From Bradyrhizobium sp. dw_411 (GTDB taxonomy: Bacteria; Pseudomonadota; Alphaproteobacteria; Rhizobiales; Xanthobacteraceae): a stretch of DNA of 64,000 nucleotides. The notes under the pieces were generated by a model. The model had not been told where the DNA came from, did no database searches, and was given only the letters and a program-made list of their open reading frames with translations. Positions 34,238-41,655 of this stretch are shown here, in pieces. The DNA is taken from assembly GCF_018449695.1 (NCBI RefSeq), contig NZ_JAAVUY010000019.1, forward strand, positions 90,541 to 154,540, given 5' to 3'. The position numbers were made by a program, and so were the translations under genes. Positions within the stretch are counted from its first letter, which is position 1. Every line of letters starts with the position of its first letter.

Positions 34238-35287
34238 ATGCACACGGCTGCCCTGGTCTCACTGGCGACATCGGTCCCTCCGCACACCTTTTTGCAAAAG
34301 GACGTGCTGACGGCGGCATGGGATGTGTTCGGCAGCCGTTTTCCGGACTATGACCGCTTCGCCGGCATTTTCGCCAATACCGGAATCGTCAAGCGTCACG
34401 GCGTCAAGCCGTTCGAATGGTATCTCGAACCGCGCGGCTGGCCGGAGCGCACCGCGGCGTTTCTCGAAGGCGCCGAGGCGCTGTATGTCGAGGTCGCCAA
34501 CAAGGCGCTGGCGGATGCCGGCCTTGCCGCCAGCGATATCGACACGGTCGTAACGGTTTGCTCGACCGGCATCGCGACGCCCAGCCTCGACGCGCGCGTC
34601 GCCCGCCGCATCGGTTTTCGCTCGGATGTAATGCGCGTGCCGGTGTTCGGGCTCGGCTGCGCCGGCGGCGCCTCCGGCCTGTCGATTGCTTCACGGCTGG
34701 CGCAGGCGCGGCCCGGCAGCAATGTGCTGATGGTCGCGATCGAGCTGTGTTCCCTCGCGCTGCGTCATGATGAATTGACCAAGGCCAACATCATTGCGGT
34801 CAGTCTGTTCGGCGACGGTGCCGCAGCGGCTATCCTGCGCGCGGGCGACGGTGGCGCGACGCGGATCGAACACAGCGGCGAACATCTGTGGCCCGATACG
34901 CAGGGCATCATGGGCTGGAGCGTCGACCCGCAAGGCTTCGGCGTGATCATGCGCCGGACCATCCCCGAATTCGTCACGCAACATCTCAAGCCCGCGCTGA
35001 CGCAGATTCTCGGACGCATGCAGTTGACACCAGACGATATCGACCGGTTCATCTGCCACCCCGGCGGCGCCAAAGTAATCCAGGCGCTGGAGACCACGCT
35101 GGCGCTGGATCAAGGCACGCTCGAACACGAACGCGACGTGATCGCCGAGTTCGGCAACATGTCCTCGCCTACCGTATTGTTCGTCCTCGAACGCACGCGA
35201 GTCAGGGGCTTGCCGGCCCGCTCGCTGCTGACCGCGCTCGGGCCCGGCTTTACCGCGAGCTGCGTTTCGCTGCGGCACGCCGCGTGA
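34238..35287 (+). CDS. Type III polyketide synthase (chalcone/alkylresorcinol synthase-like)
   Basis: A 349-residue thiolase-fold enzyme. The nucleophile is Cys141 in PVFGLGCAGGASGL; the catalytic His and Asn lie in FICHPGGAKVIQAL and EFGNMSSPTVLFVLE. It would extend an acyl-CoA with malonyl-CoA and cyclise the product to a resorcinol or pyrone. The ATG at 34238 is chosen because the family starts here (HTAALVSLATSVPP); the open frame extends further upstream without homology. It is coupled to an ICMT-like methyltransferase and an exporter, as in alkylresorcinol or alkylpyrone clusters (srsAB, bpsAB). Confidence 0.92.
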   Translation: MHTAALVSLATSVPPHTFLQKDVLTAAWDVFGSRFPDYDRFAGIFANTGIVKRHGVKPFEWYLEPRGWPERTAAFLEGAEALYVEVANKALADAGLAASDIDTVVTVCSTGIATPSLDARVARRIGFRSDVMRVPVFGLGCAGGASGLSIASRLAQARPGSNVLMVAIELCSLALRHDELTKANIIAVSLFGDGAAAAILRAGDGGATRIEHSGEHLWPDTQGIMGWSVDPQGFGVIMRRTIPEFVTQHLKPALTQILGRMQLTPDDIDRFICHPGGAKVIQALETTLALDQGTLEHERDVIAEFGNMSSPTVLFVLERTRVRGLPARSLLTALGPGFTASCVSLRHAA

Positions 35288-35799
35288 GCGCGGCGGAATT
35301 CATCCTCGGCCTGGTCACGCTGCAGCGTGTTGCAGAACTCGTTCTCTCGCACACCCATACGCGAAGACTCAAGGCCCGCGGCGCCGTTGAGGTCGCCGGG
35401 GGGCACTATCCGCTGATGGTCGCGGTGCACACGGCATGGCTGATCGCGCTATGGGTGTTCGGCCGTCAGCAGCCGGTCAATGTCGTCGCGCTGATATTTT
35501 ATCTGCTGCTGCAAGGCCTGCGTGTCTGGGTGATGCGCACGCTCGGCGCGCGCTGGACCACGCGGATTATCGTGCTGCCCGCGGCGCCACTGGTGGTGGC
35601 GGGACCCTATCGCTTTCTGTCGCATCCCAATTATGCTGTGGTGATCGGCGAGATCGCCATGCTGCCGCTGGTGCTGGGACTGCCCGGGATCGCGGCGATC
35701 TTCACGATTCTCAACGCCGGCATTCTGACGATCCGCATCCGCGCCGAAAACCGCGCGCTGGCCGCCTCGCGCGAACTCGTTGCACGGCCCGCGCTGTGA
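35284..35799 (+). CDS. ICMT-like membrane methyltransferase (SrsB/BpsB-type)
   Basis: A 171-residue integral membrane protein of the isoprenylcysteine methyltransferase family: several hydrophobic helices, with the S-adenosylmethionine-binding part in VAGPYRFLSHPNYAVVIGE (HPNY) and RIRAENRALA near the end (the RxxxE typical of the family). Members encoded next to type III PKS genes methylate the phenolic or pyrone product. The GTG start overlaps the PKS stop codon by 4 bp (GTGA), which fixes this start and implies coupling. Confidence 0.88.
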   Translation: MSAAEFILGLVTLQRVAELVLSHTHTRRLKARGAVEVAGGHYPLMVAVHTAWLIALWVFGRQQPVNVVALIFYLLLQGLRVWVMRTLGARWTTRIIVLPAAPLVVAGPYRFLSHPNYAVVIGEIAMLPLVLGLPGIAAIFTILNAGILTIRIRAENRALAASRELVARPAL

Positions 35800-37409
35800 G
35801 CGCGATCGTCGCCACCGAGCCATCTAAAGAGCCATGCGCAAATCCTCATACCGAACCCGGCGAGGCCAGTGTCGCGACCTGGCTCGGATTCATCCTGATG
35901 TGCCTCGGCATGTTCATGGCGATCCTCGACATCCAGGTGGTCGCGACCTCGCTGCCATCTATTCAAAATGCGCTCGACATCTCGCGCGATGCGATGAGCT
36001 GGATCCAGACCGCCTACTTGATCGCCGAGATCACCGCGATCCCGCTGACCGGCCTGCTGACGCGGGTGCTGACCCTGCGCTGGCTATTCGTGATCGCAAT
36101 CGGTCTCTTTACACTGGCCTCGATCGGCTGCGCCTTCAGCGATAATTTTGCCGTGCTGATCTCCTTTCGCGTGTTGCAAGGCTTTGCCGGCGGCACGCTG
36201 ATCCCCGCGGTATTCTCCGCCGTGTTTCTGCTGTTTCCGCTGCGGCTGCATCCGGTCGCGACCACGCTGGCCGGCATCATGGCGGTGCTCGCGCCCACGA
36301 TAGGCCCTGTCGTCGGCGGCTGGATCACCGAGACCTGGTCGTGGCACTGGCTGTTTCTGATCAATGTCGCGCCGGGTGTAATCGCAGCCGCTGCAACGCC
36401 GTTCCTGTTGCCGCGCGATAAGCCGCGCTTGTCGGATTGGGTCACGCTCGACCTGATAGCGCTGGCGCTGATGGCGATCGCGCTGGCCGGCCTCGAGATC
36501 GGGCTGAAAAAGGCCCCCCAGGAAGGCTGGCTGTCGCCGATCTGCCTCGTGCTGTTCGTCGCGAGCGCCGCCGCCGCAACAGCGTTCACGCTGCGAAGCG
36601 TGAGGGCGCCCCACCCCGTGGTCGATCTGACGACGCTGCGCGCGCCTGCTTTTGCAGTCGGCTGCGCGTTGAGTTTCTGCCTTGGCGTCGGATTGTTCGG
36701 TTCGGTCTATCTGATGCCGGTGTTTCTCGCCTATGTCCGCCAGCACAACGCCTTCGAGATCGGCACCATCATGCTGGTGACAGGCGTCGCACAACTGATC
36801 ACCGCGCCGCTCGCGGGCTGGATGGAGAGCCGCACTGATCCGCGTTATCTCTCGGCGGCAGGCTTTGCGCTGTTCGCGCTCGGCCTCGGCATGAGCGCGT
36901 TCCAGAGCCGCACCGCCGATTTCGACGAGATGTTCTGGCCGCAGGTCGTGCGCGGGATCGCCATCATGTTTTGTCTATTGCCGCCGACCCGGCTGGCGCT
37001 GGGCACGTTGACCGCCATTCAAGTGCCGGATGCCAGCGGGCTGTTCAACCTGATGAGAAATTTGGGCGGCGCGATCGGCATCGCTGTGATCGACACCATT
37101 ATTTACGGCCGCACCGGCGGACATGCCGACGCGCTGCGCGACCGGCTGATCGCGGGCGACGTCACGGCGGCGCAGGCGATCGGCCTCGATGTGCAATTGT
37201 TCACCCATCGCCCGCCCAATGCGACCGACGCCGTGGTCGAGGCCTATCTGCGCCCGATGGTCGAGAAGGCAGCGTTTGCGCTCTCCGTCAACGAAGCCTG
37301 GATGCTGATCGCATGCGTGGCGCTGATCGGCCTGCTGCTGGTGCCGTTCGCGGGCAAGCGGCCAGTCCCTTCTTCATTCGATCACGCCGTCCGCGCGGGC
37401 CAGGAATGA
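35796..37409 (+). CDS. DHA2-family MFS drug/metabolite exporter (EmrB/QacA-like)
   Basis: A 537-residue, 14-helix transporter. Motifs: FMAILDIQVVATSLPSIQ (helix 1 motif D1), the helix 5 ILAPTIGPVVGGWITE (motif C, antiporter signature) and a long C-terminal part. The GTG at 35796 overlaps the methyltransferase stop by 4 bp, making a three-gene translationally coupled unit. It probably exports the polyketide or protects the cell from it. The 3' end overlaps the oppositely oriented ABC binding-protein gene by 36 bp. Confidence 0.9.
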   Translation: MSAIVATEPSKEPCANPHTEPGEASVATWLGFILMCLGMFMAILDIQVVATSLPSIQNALDISRDAMSWIQTAYLIAEITAIPLTGLLTRVLTLRWLFVIAIGLFTLASIGCAFSDNFAVLISFRVLQGFAGGTLIPAVFSAVFLLFPLRLHPVATTLAGIMAVLAPTIGPVVGGWITETWSWHWLFLINVAPGVIAAAATPFLLPRDKPRLSDWVTLDLIALALMAIALAGLEIGLKKAPQEGWLSPICLVLFVASAAAATAFTLRSVRAPHPVVDLTTLRAPAFAVGCALSFCLGVGLFGSVYLMPVFLAYVRQHNAFEIGTIMLVTGVAQLITAPLAGWMESRTDPRYLSAAGFALFALGLGMSAFQSRTADFDEMFWPQVVRGIAIMFCLLPPTRLALGTLTAIQVPDASGLFNLMRNLGGAIGIAVIDTIIYGRTGGHADALRDRLIAGDVTAAQAIGLDVQLFTHRPPNATDAVVEAYLRPMVEKAAFALSVNEAWMLIACVALIGLLLVPFAGKRPVPSSFDHAVRAGQE

Positions 37410-38342
37410 CGGAGAAAGCTCGAGGCCGATAAGCTTGGCGACCTTGAGGTTGACGATCAGATCGAATTTAGTCGGCTGCTCGACAGGTAGATCGTTGGGT
37501 TTCGCCCCCCGCAGGATTTTGTCGACGTAGTCTGCCGCACGCCGGAATAAATACGGCGTATTGGGCCCGTAAGACGTCAGCCCACCGCTATCGACATACT
37601 CTCGAAAGCCATACATGGTTGGCAGGCGCTTGCGCTGGGCAAGTTCGTTGATGAGAACGCGGTTGGTATTCACGAGCAGATTTGGCGGAACATAAATGGC
37701 TTGCGTTTGCGGATCGAGCGACGCCAACGCGGGCTCGATGTCGCTTGCACGGTGAATCGGAACAGTCACAACCTCCAGGCCAAAGCTCTTGCTGGCGGCA
37801 TGGATCGCACCGACGTCCAGCATCGTTCCGGCGTAATCGACATAGGCCAGGATCCCCAAATTCCGGATCGCAGGAATGGCTTCCTTTAAAAGTTCAATTC
37901 GCTTGCCAGCAAGGTCCGTCGATTGAATGGACATGCCGGTAATGTTGCCACCTGGTCGTGCCAGACTGGATACCAGACCCGTGCCTACCGGGTCCGACAT
38001 CAAGGCAACCACAACAGGGGTTTTGGAAGTGGCCTTCCTGGCTGCGTCGCCGCCCACCGTGACGAGAACCTTTGCATCAAGATTGACCAGCTCGGCGCCT
38101 ATCTCGGCGTAACGTTCTTCGCTTCCCGCAGCCCAGCGGTACTCAATCCTGACGGTCTTGCCATCGACCCAACCAAGTTCGTCGAGGCGCCGGACAAACG
38201 CCGTTGTCCATGGAGTCCAGGCCGAAGGTGTTGCTGCACCCATAAACCCAACGATAGGCAATCTCGTTGGCTGCTGCGCGCGAGCGGCGATCGACGATGC
38301 CGCAATTCCACCGATTCCCGCCAAAAACTCGCGCCGTCGCAT
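37374..38342 (-). CDS. ABC transporter substrate-binding protein (PF04392-like)
   Basis: A 322-residue binding protein with a Tat-like signal (MRRREFLAGIGGIAASSIAARA). The family layout is IVGFMGAATPSAWTPWTTAF, AGSEERYAEIGAELVNLDAKV, PGGNITGMS and RLPTMYGFREYVDSGGLTSYG. Proteins of this group bind amino acids or unknown nutrients; the ATPase and permease are not adjacent. Many bradyrhizobia carry dozens of orphan copies. Its end overlaps the MFS exporter gene on the other strand. Confidence 0.87.
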   Translation of the reverse strand: MRRREFLAGIGGIAASSIAARAQQPTRLPIVGFMGAATPSAWTPWTTAFVRRLDELGWVDGKTVRIEYRWAAGSEERYAEIGAELVNLDAKVLVTVGGDAARKATSKTPVVVALMSDPVGTGLVSSLARPGGNITGMSIQSTDLAGKRIELLKEAIPAIRNLGILAYVDYAGTMLDVGAIHAASKSFGLEVVTVPIHRASDIEPALASLDPQTQAIYVPPNLLVNTNRVLINELAQRKRLPTMYGFREYVDSGGLTSYGPNTPYLFRRAADYVDKILRGAKPNDLPVEQPTKFDLIVNLKVAKLIGLELSPSFLARADGVIE

Positions 38343-38432
38343 GCGTCATTCCGCCGTTGATCGGACACAACCTTACAGCAACGCCGCCGAGGCGTGAACG
38401 GACGCGGTGACGCAGCGACGCGACTTCCAGGT

Positions 38433-38822
38433 TCAGATGGATCGGGTGCTCGGTCTGACCTGTGTAGTGGCGACGCCGGAGATTGCGAGCAGTCCACCGA
38501 TAATCAACTTCAGAGTCACGCGATCGCCAGGGAACAACACGCTCGATATCAAGGCGAACACCGGCAGCGGCAAGCCGAAGGAGCGACGCGGGCCGTCGAG
38601 CAACGCCCGATCAGCCAGAACCAAAGCGATGCGACGATCAACTTCCGAATCGTGGCCGGCCATTTTCGTGGCGTGATAGCCACGCAACCAGAACACATCC
38701 ATCGCGCGTCCGATCGCGAACCCCGTGTCGAAGCTTCGAGGACGTCCGCGGGACGAGGCATGGGGTCTGGCGATAGATGGATCGATCGGTCCAGATATCG
38801 CGAGGCAGATCGCAGCCGCCAA
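38433..38822 (-). pseudogene. Chimeric relic: TetR N-terminal fragment joined to the C-terminal end of an EamA/DMT transporter
   Basis: In one open frame the first part reads GRPRSFDTGFAIGRAMDVFW LRGYHAT, the DNA-binding start of a TetR/AcrR regulator (the expected Met is ATC in IARPHAS). After about 20 unrelated residues the frame continues with LPLPVFALISSVLFPGD and LKLIIGGLLAISGVATTQ, the last helices of an EamA-type transporter. Each part is far shorter than its family (about 200 and 290 residues). A deletion that joined two neighbouring genes explains this best. It is unlikely to be functional. Confidence 0.65.
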
Positions 38823-38834
38823 CCCGGATGAGCC

Positions 38835-38885
38835 GGTCTAATCCCCGCAGATGATGCGGAGATTAGACCCTCTATTCTCCGCATC
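38835..38885. repeat. Three-armed inverted repeat, possible remains of a TetR operator
   Basis: GGTCTAATCCCCGCA (38835-38849) pairs with TGCGGAGATTAGACC (38855-38869) with one mismatch and a five-base loop. GATGCGGAGA (38853-38862) also pairs with TCTCCGCATC (38876-38885). The middle arm can therefore pair with either side. It lies just upstream of the TetR-like fragment on the minus strand, where its operator would be expected. Confidence 0.55.
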
Positions 38886-38970
38886 CGGCCTCGCTAGAAA
38901 AGTAAGTGTCTGTAATTAAAGGAAATACTACTTCGGACGATTTCCAGCCTTTCCCTCTTGAATCCCATTC

Positions 38971-39019
38971 AGATGTAATTTAGATATATCTTGTTATTCG
39001 ATATATCTAAACTGCATCT
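38971..39019 (+). promoter_or_regulatory. Long inverted repeat upstream of the PadR gene, probable operator
   Basis: TTTAGATATATC (38979-38990) and GATATATCTAAA (39000-39011) are perfect 12-bp arms with a nine-base spacer. AGATG (38971-38975) and CATCT (39015-39019) extend the symmetry after three unpaired bases on each side. The right arm ends 14 bases before the PadR start codon, so binding there would block expression. The TATATC core fits PadR-type AT-rich operators. Confidence 0.65.
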
Positions 39020-39032
39020 AAGGAAAACAAAC

Positions 39033-39653
39033 ATGCACTTCTTTCGACATCGAGACCACTCACACCAAGACCACGACCGGGATCATGAACACCGCGGCCG
39101 CCGCCATGGCTGGCATTTCGGACACCGTTCCCATGACGACGGCGACGGCAGGCACTCCCATGAAGATGGCCGCGGCCGTCACCGGCGCGGGCGCTCTGGC
39201 CGGATGTTCGATCATGGCGAATTGCGCCTGGTGGTGCTCGCACTGATCGCCGAGCGTCCGCGTCATGGCTACGAGATCATCAAGGAGATCGAGGACCGCG
39301 TCGCCGGCACCTATAGCCCAAGCCCCGGCGTGATCTATCCGACCCTGACCATGCTCGAAGAGCTCGGCCATGCCACCGTCGCGGAAAGCGAAGGCAAGAA
39401 GCTCTACACGATTACCACCGAAGGCACCGCCTACATCGAAGCCAACAAGTCGGCCGTCGATCAGGCCATGGCGCACATGCAATCGGTAAAATCGGCGCAT
39501 GGCGGCGGTCCCGCGCCGGAGATCCTGCGCGCCCGGGTCAACCTGAAGATGGCGCTTCGGCTGCGCGAGGCCCGCGGTCCCCTCACCGAGCAGCAGATCC
39601 GCGATATCGCCGCGGCACTCGATGCGGCTGCCGTCGCGATCGAACGCAGCTAA
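39033..39653 (+). CDS. PadR-family transcriptional regulator with His/Asp-rich N-terminus
   Basis: A 206-residue regulator. The first 55 residues are very rich in His, Asp and Arg (HFFRHRDHSHQDHDRDHEHR, then RHSHEDGRGRHRRGR), absent from typical PadR proteins. The winged helix follows at about 60-140: ELRLVVLALIAERPRHGYEI, SPGVIYPTLTMLEELGHATV and KLYTITTEGTAYI, then a dimerisation helix. A metal-binding function of the N-terminus is plausible but unproven. AAGGAAAAC stands before the ATG. A long inverted repeat upstream indicates autoregulation, and the MFS gene at 39755 may be its target. Confidence 0.88.
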   Translation: MHFFRHRDHSHQDHDRDHEHRGRRHGWHFGHRSHDDGDGRHSHEDGRGRHRRGRSGRMFDHGELRLVVLALIAERPRHGYEIIKEIEDRVAGTYSPSPGVIYPTLTMLEELGHATVAESEGKKLYTITTEGTAYIEANKSAVDQAMAHMQSVKSAHGGGPAPEILRARVNLKMALRLREARGPLTEQQIRDIAAALDAAAVAIERS

Positions 39654-39754
39654 ACCCGACGCCTTAACGGTATCGTGAAAACAACGGGCAGATCAGCTAC
39701 GCGCTGTACGCTGATCCAAATCCCGAACGGCTGTGGTACGGACCTGCGCAATAG

Positions 39755-40948
39755 ATGACCTACGCTTCCTCGCCCGTACCCGACTCTCCCACCGTGGAAA
39801 ATGTGTTCCTCAAGATGCTGCCCATTTCGGCGGCAATGCTTGTGGGATTCCTTACCATGGGCATCTCGATGCCGGTGCTGCCGCTGCATCTGCATTACAC
39901 GCTCGACATGAGCCCGGTGGTCGTCGGCTTCGCGATCGGCTTCCAGTTCGCCGCAGCGCTGCTGTCGCGGGCATGGGCCGGCGGATTGGCGGATACGCGC
40001 GGCTCCAAGCGCGCGATGGTGATGGGCTTTATGTCCGCATCGGCTGCCGGTGTCGCCTATCTGGCATCCCTGGCTTTCATCGGCACGCCGGTCGTCTCGC
40101 TCGGCGTACTGATGCTCGGCCGCCTCCTGCTCGGTTGCGGTGAAAGTCTTGTGATGACCGGCGCGCTCAGTTGGGGCATCGCGCTTGTCGGCGCGCGCAA
40201 TTCCGGCAAGGTGATGGCGTGGGTCGGCGCGGCAGTGTACGGCGCCTTTGCGGCCGGCGCCCCGCTCGGCACCTTTGTCTATGGCCGTTACGATTTTATC
40301 GGCATTGCGTTTGCCACCATCATCATCCCGCTGCTGGCGCTGGGTTTCATCGTCCCTGTTGCGCCAAACGTGGTGAAGCCGTCGCATCGCGTGCCGTTCT
40401 ACAAGGTGCTCGGCACCGTGTGGGTGCCGGGACTGGGCATGGGCCTGAGCTGCGTCGGCCTCGGCGTCATCTCCACCTTTATCGCGCTGTTGTTCGCCGG
40501 CAGGAACTGGGGCAGCGCATCGCTGGCCTTCACCGCGTTCGGCGTGGCGTTCGTCCTGGCGCGAATCTTTTTCTCCCATCTGCCCGATCAGGGCGGCGCC
40601 AAGGTCGCGCTGGTGTGCGTGCTGGTCGAGGTCGCAGGCCTGTTGCTGATCTGGCAGGCCGGCAGCGCCATGATCGCCTATGCGGGCGCGGCGCTCACCG
40701 GCTTTGGCTATTCGCTGGCCTTCCCCGGCTTCGGCGTCGAGGCGGTGCGGCGCGCGCCGCCGCAATCGCGCGGCGCCGCGATGGGGGCTTTCGTGGCCTT
40801 CTTCGATATCGGGATCGGCCTGACCGGCCCCACGGCCGGCGCGATCGCCGGCGTCGCCGGCCTCAACGCGGTCTATCTGGCCGGCGCCTGCGCGGTCTCG
40901 CTCTCGGCCCTCGTCGCGGCCTATCTGATTGTCAGCAAACCGGCCTAG
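39755..40948 (+). CDS. MFS transporter of the YhhS/YfcJ (UPF0226) type
   Basis: A 397-residue, 12-helix transporter. It begins LKMLPISAAMLVGFLTMGIS and has the loop 2-3 motif SRAWAGGLADTRGSKRAM, a helix 4-5 segment with GRLLLGCGESLVMTGALSWG, a six-helix midpoint at VVKPSHRVPFYK and GFGYSLAFPGFGVEAVRRAP in the second half. These features are those of the small YhhS-like group, exporters for various compounds. It follows the PadR gene by about 100 bp, so the regulator may control it. Confidence 0.85.
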   Translation: MTYASSPVPDSPTVENVFLKMLPISAAMLVGFLTMGISMPVLPLHLHYTLDMSPVVVGFAIGFQFAAALLSRAWAGGLADTRGSKRAMVMGFMSASAAGVAYLASLAFIGTPVVSLGVLMLGRLLLGCGESLVMTGALSWGIALVGARNSGKVMAWVGAAVYGAFAAGAPLGTFVYGRYDFIGIAFATIIIPLLALGFIVPVAPNVVKPSHRVPFYKVLGTVWVPGLGMGLSCVGLGVISTFIALLFAGRNWGSASLAFTAFGVAFVLARIFFSHLPDQGGAKVALVCVLVEVAGLLLIWQAGSAMIAYAGAALTGFGYSLAFPGFGVEAVRRAPPQSRGAAMGAFVAFFDIGIGLTGPTAGAIAGVAGLNAVYLAGACAVSLSALVAAYLIVSKPA

Positions 40949-41017
40949 ATTGCCGACCGTTGCGGATGCCGGAAATTGCCGCCAGACTGGCCTGCGACCC
41001 GTAAACGGGAAGCCGTC

Positions 41018-41548
41018 ATGAATCAGCAACCTCTTTCCGCGACCTGCCAATGCGGCCAGGTGAAATTCGAGACGGCCGGGCAGCCGATCCTGACGGCTGT
41101 CTGCTATTGCACCAGTTGCCAGCAAGCCGGCCGCCAAATCGAACAATTGCCATCCGCGCCTGAGGTGCTCGATGCCGATGGTGGAACAGGCATGAACCTG
41201 TTTCGAAAGGATCGGGTACAATGCGCCGCGGGGCAACAGTATCTGCGGGAGATCAGGCTCAAGCCTGACTCCCCGACCCGGCGGGTCGTCGCCACCTGCT
41301 GCAATTGCGCAATGTTCCTCGACTTCACCAAAGGTCATTGGTTGTCGATGTATCGAAACCGATTCCCGGCAGGCGGCCCGCCGCTTGAAGTGCGGATCAT
41401 GACCAAAGAGCGCCGCGCCGGCGTCGAACTGCCCAAGGACGTGCCGAGTTACGAGACTCACTCCGGCAAGTCGATGTTGAAACTGGTCGCCGCCTGGATG
41501 GCGATGGGTTTCCGCAGGCCGCAAATCATTTGGGGTAAATCGCAATAG
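41018..41548 (+). CDS. GFA/CENP-V-family zinc protein
   Basis: A 176-residue protein with the zinc-binding cysteines of the glutathione-dependent formaldehyde-activating fold: CQCGQVKFET, VCYCTSCQQAG, and the final CCNCAMFLDF. The middle part (GTGMNLFRKDRVQCAAGQQY) and C-terminus are diverged and longer than in typical GFA proteins (about 130 residues). The enzymatic role in formaldehyde chemistry has been questioned for the family. ATG at 41018 has GGGAAG at eight bases. No formaldehyde genes are adjacent. Confidence 0.82.
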   Translation: MNQQPLSATCQCGQVKFETAGQPILTAVCYCTSCQQAGRQIEQLPSAPEVLDADGGTGMNLFRKDRVQCAAGQQYLREIRLKPDSPTRRVVATCCNCAMFLDFTKGHWLSMYRNRFPAGGPPLEVRIMTKERRAGVELPKDVPSYETHSGKSMLKLVAAWMAMGFRRPQIIWGKSQ

Positions 41549-41655
41549 GCAGCGTGCCCGCATGATTCACGCCGGGATGCGCATCCTCAAACCGGTTTGG
41601 CGGATAATGACGAATCATCTAGTGCAGGATCAGTTGTCCCCTGTGAAATGCGCTG

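Noticed and set aside
39650..41563. Minus-strand open frame (637 codons) opposite the MFS and GFA genes
   Set aside because: It spans two clear genes and the gap between them. Its His/Arg/Gln-rich composition is typical of antisense frames in GC-rich DNA.
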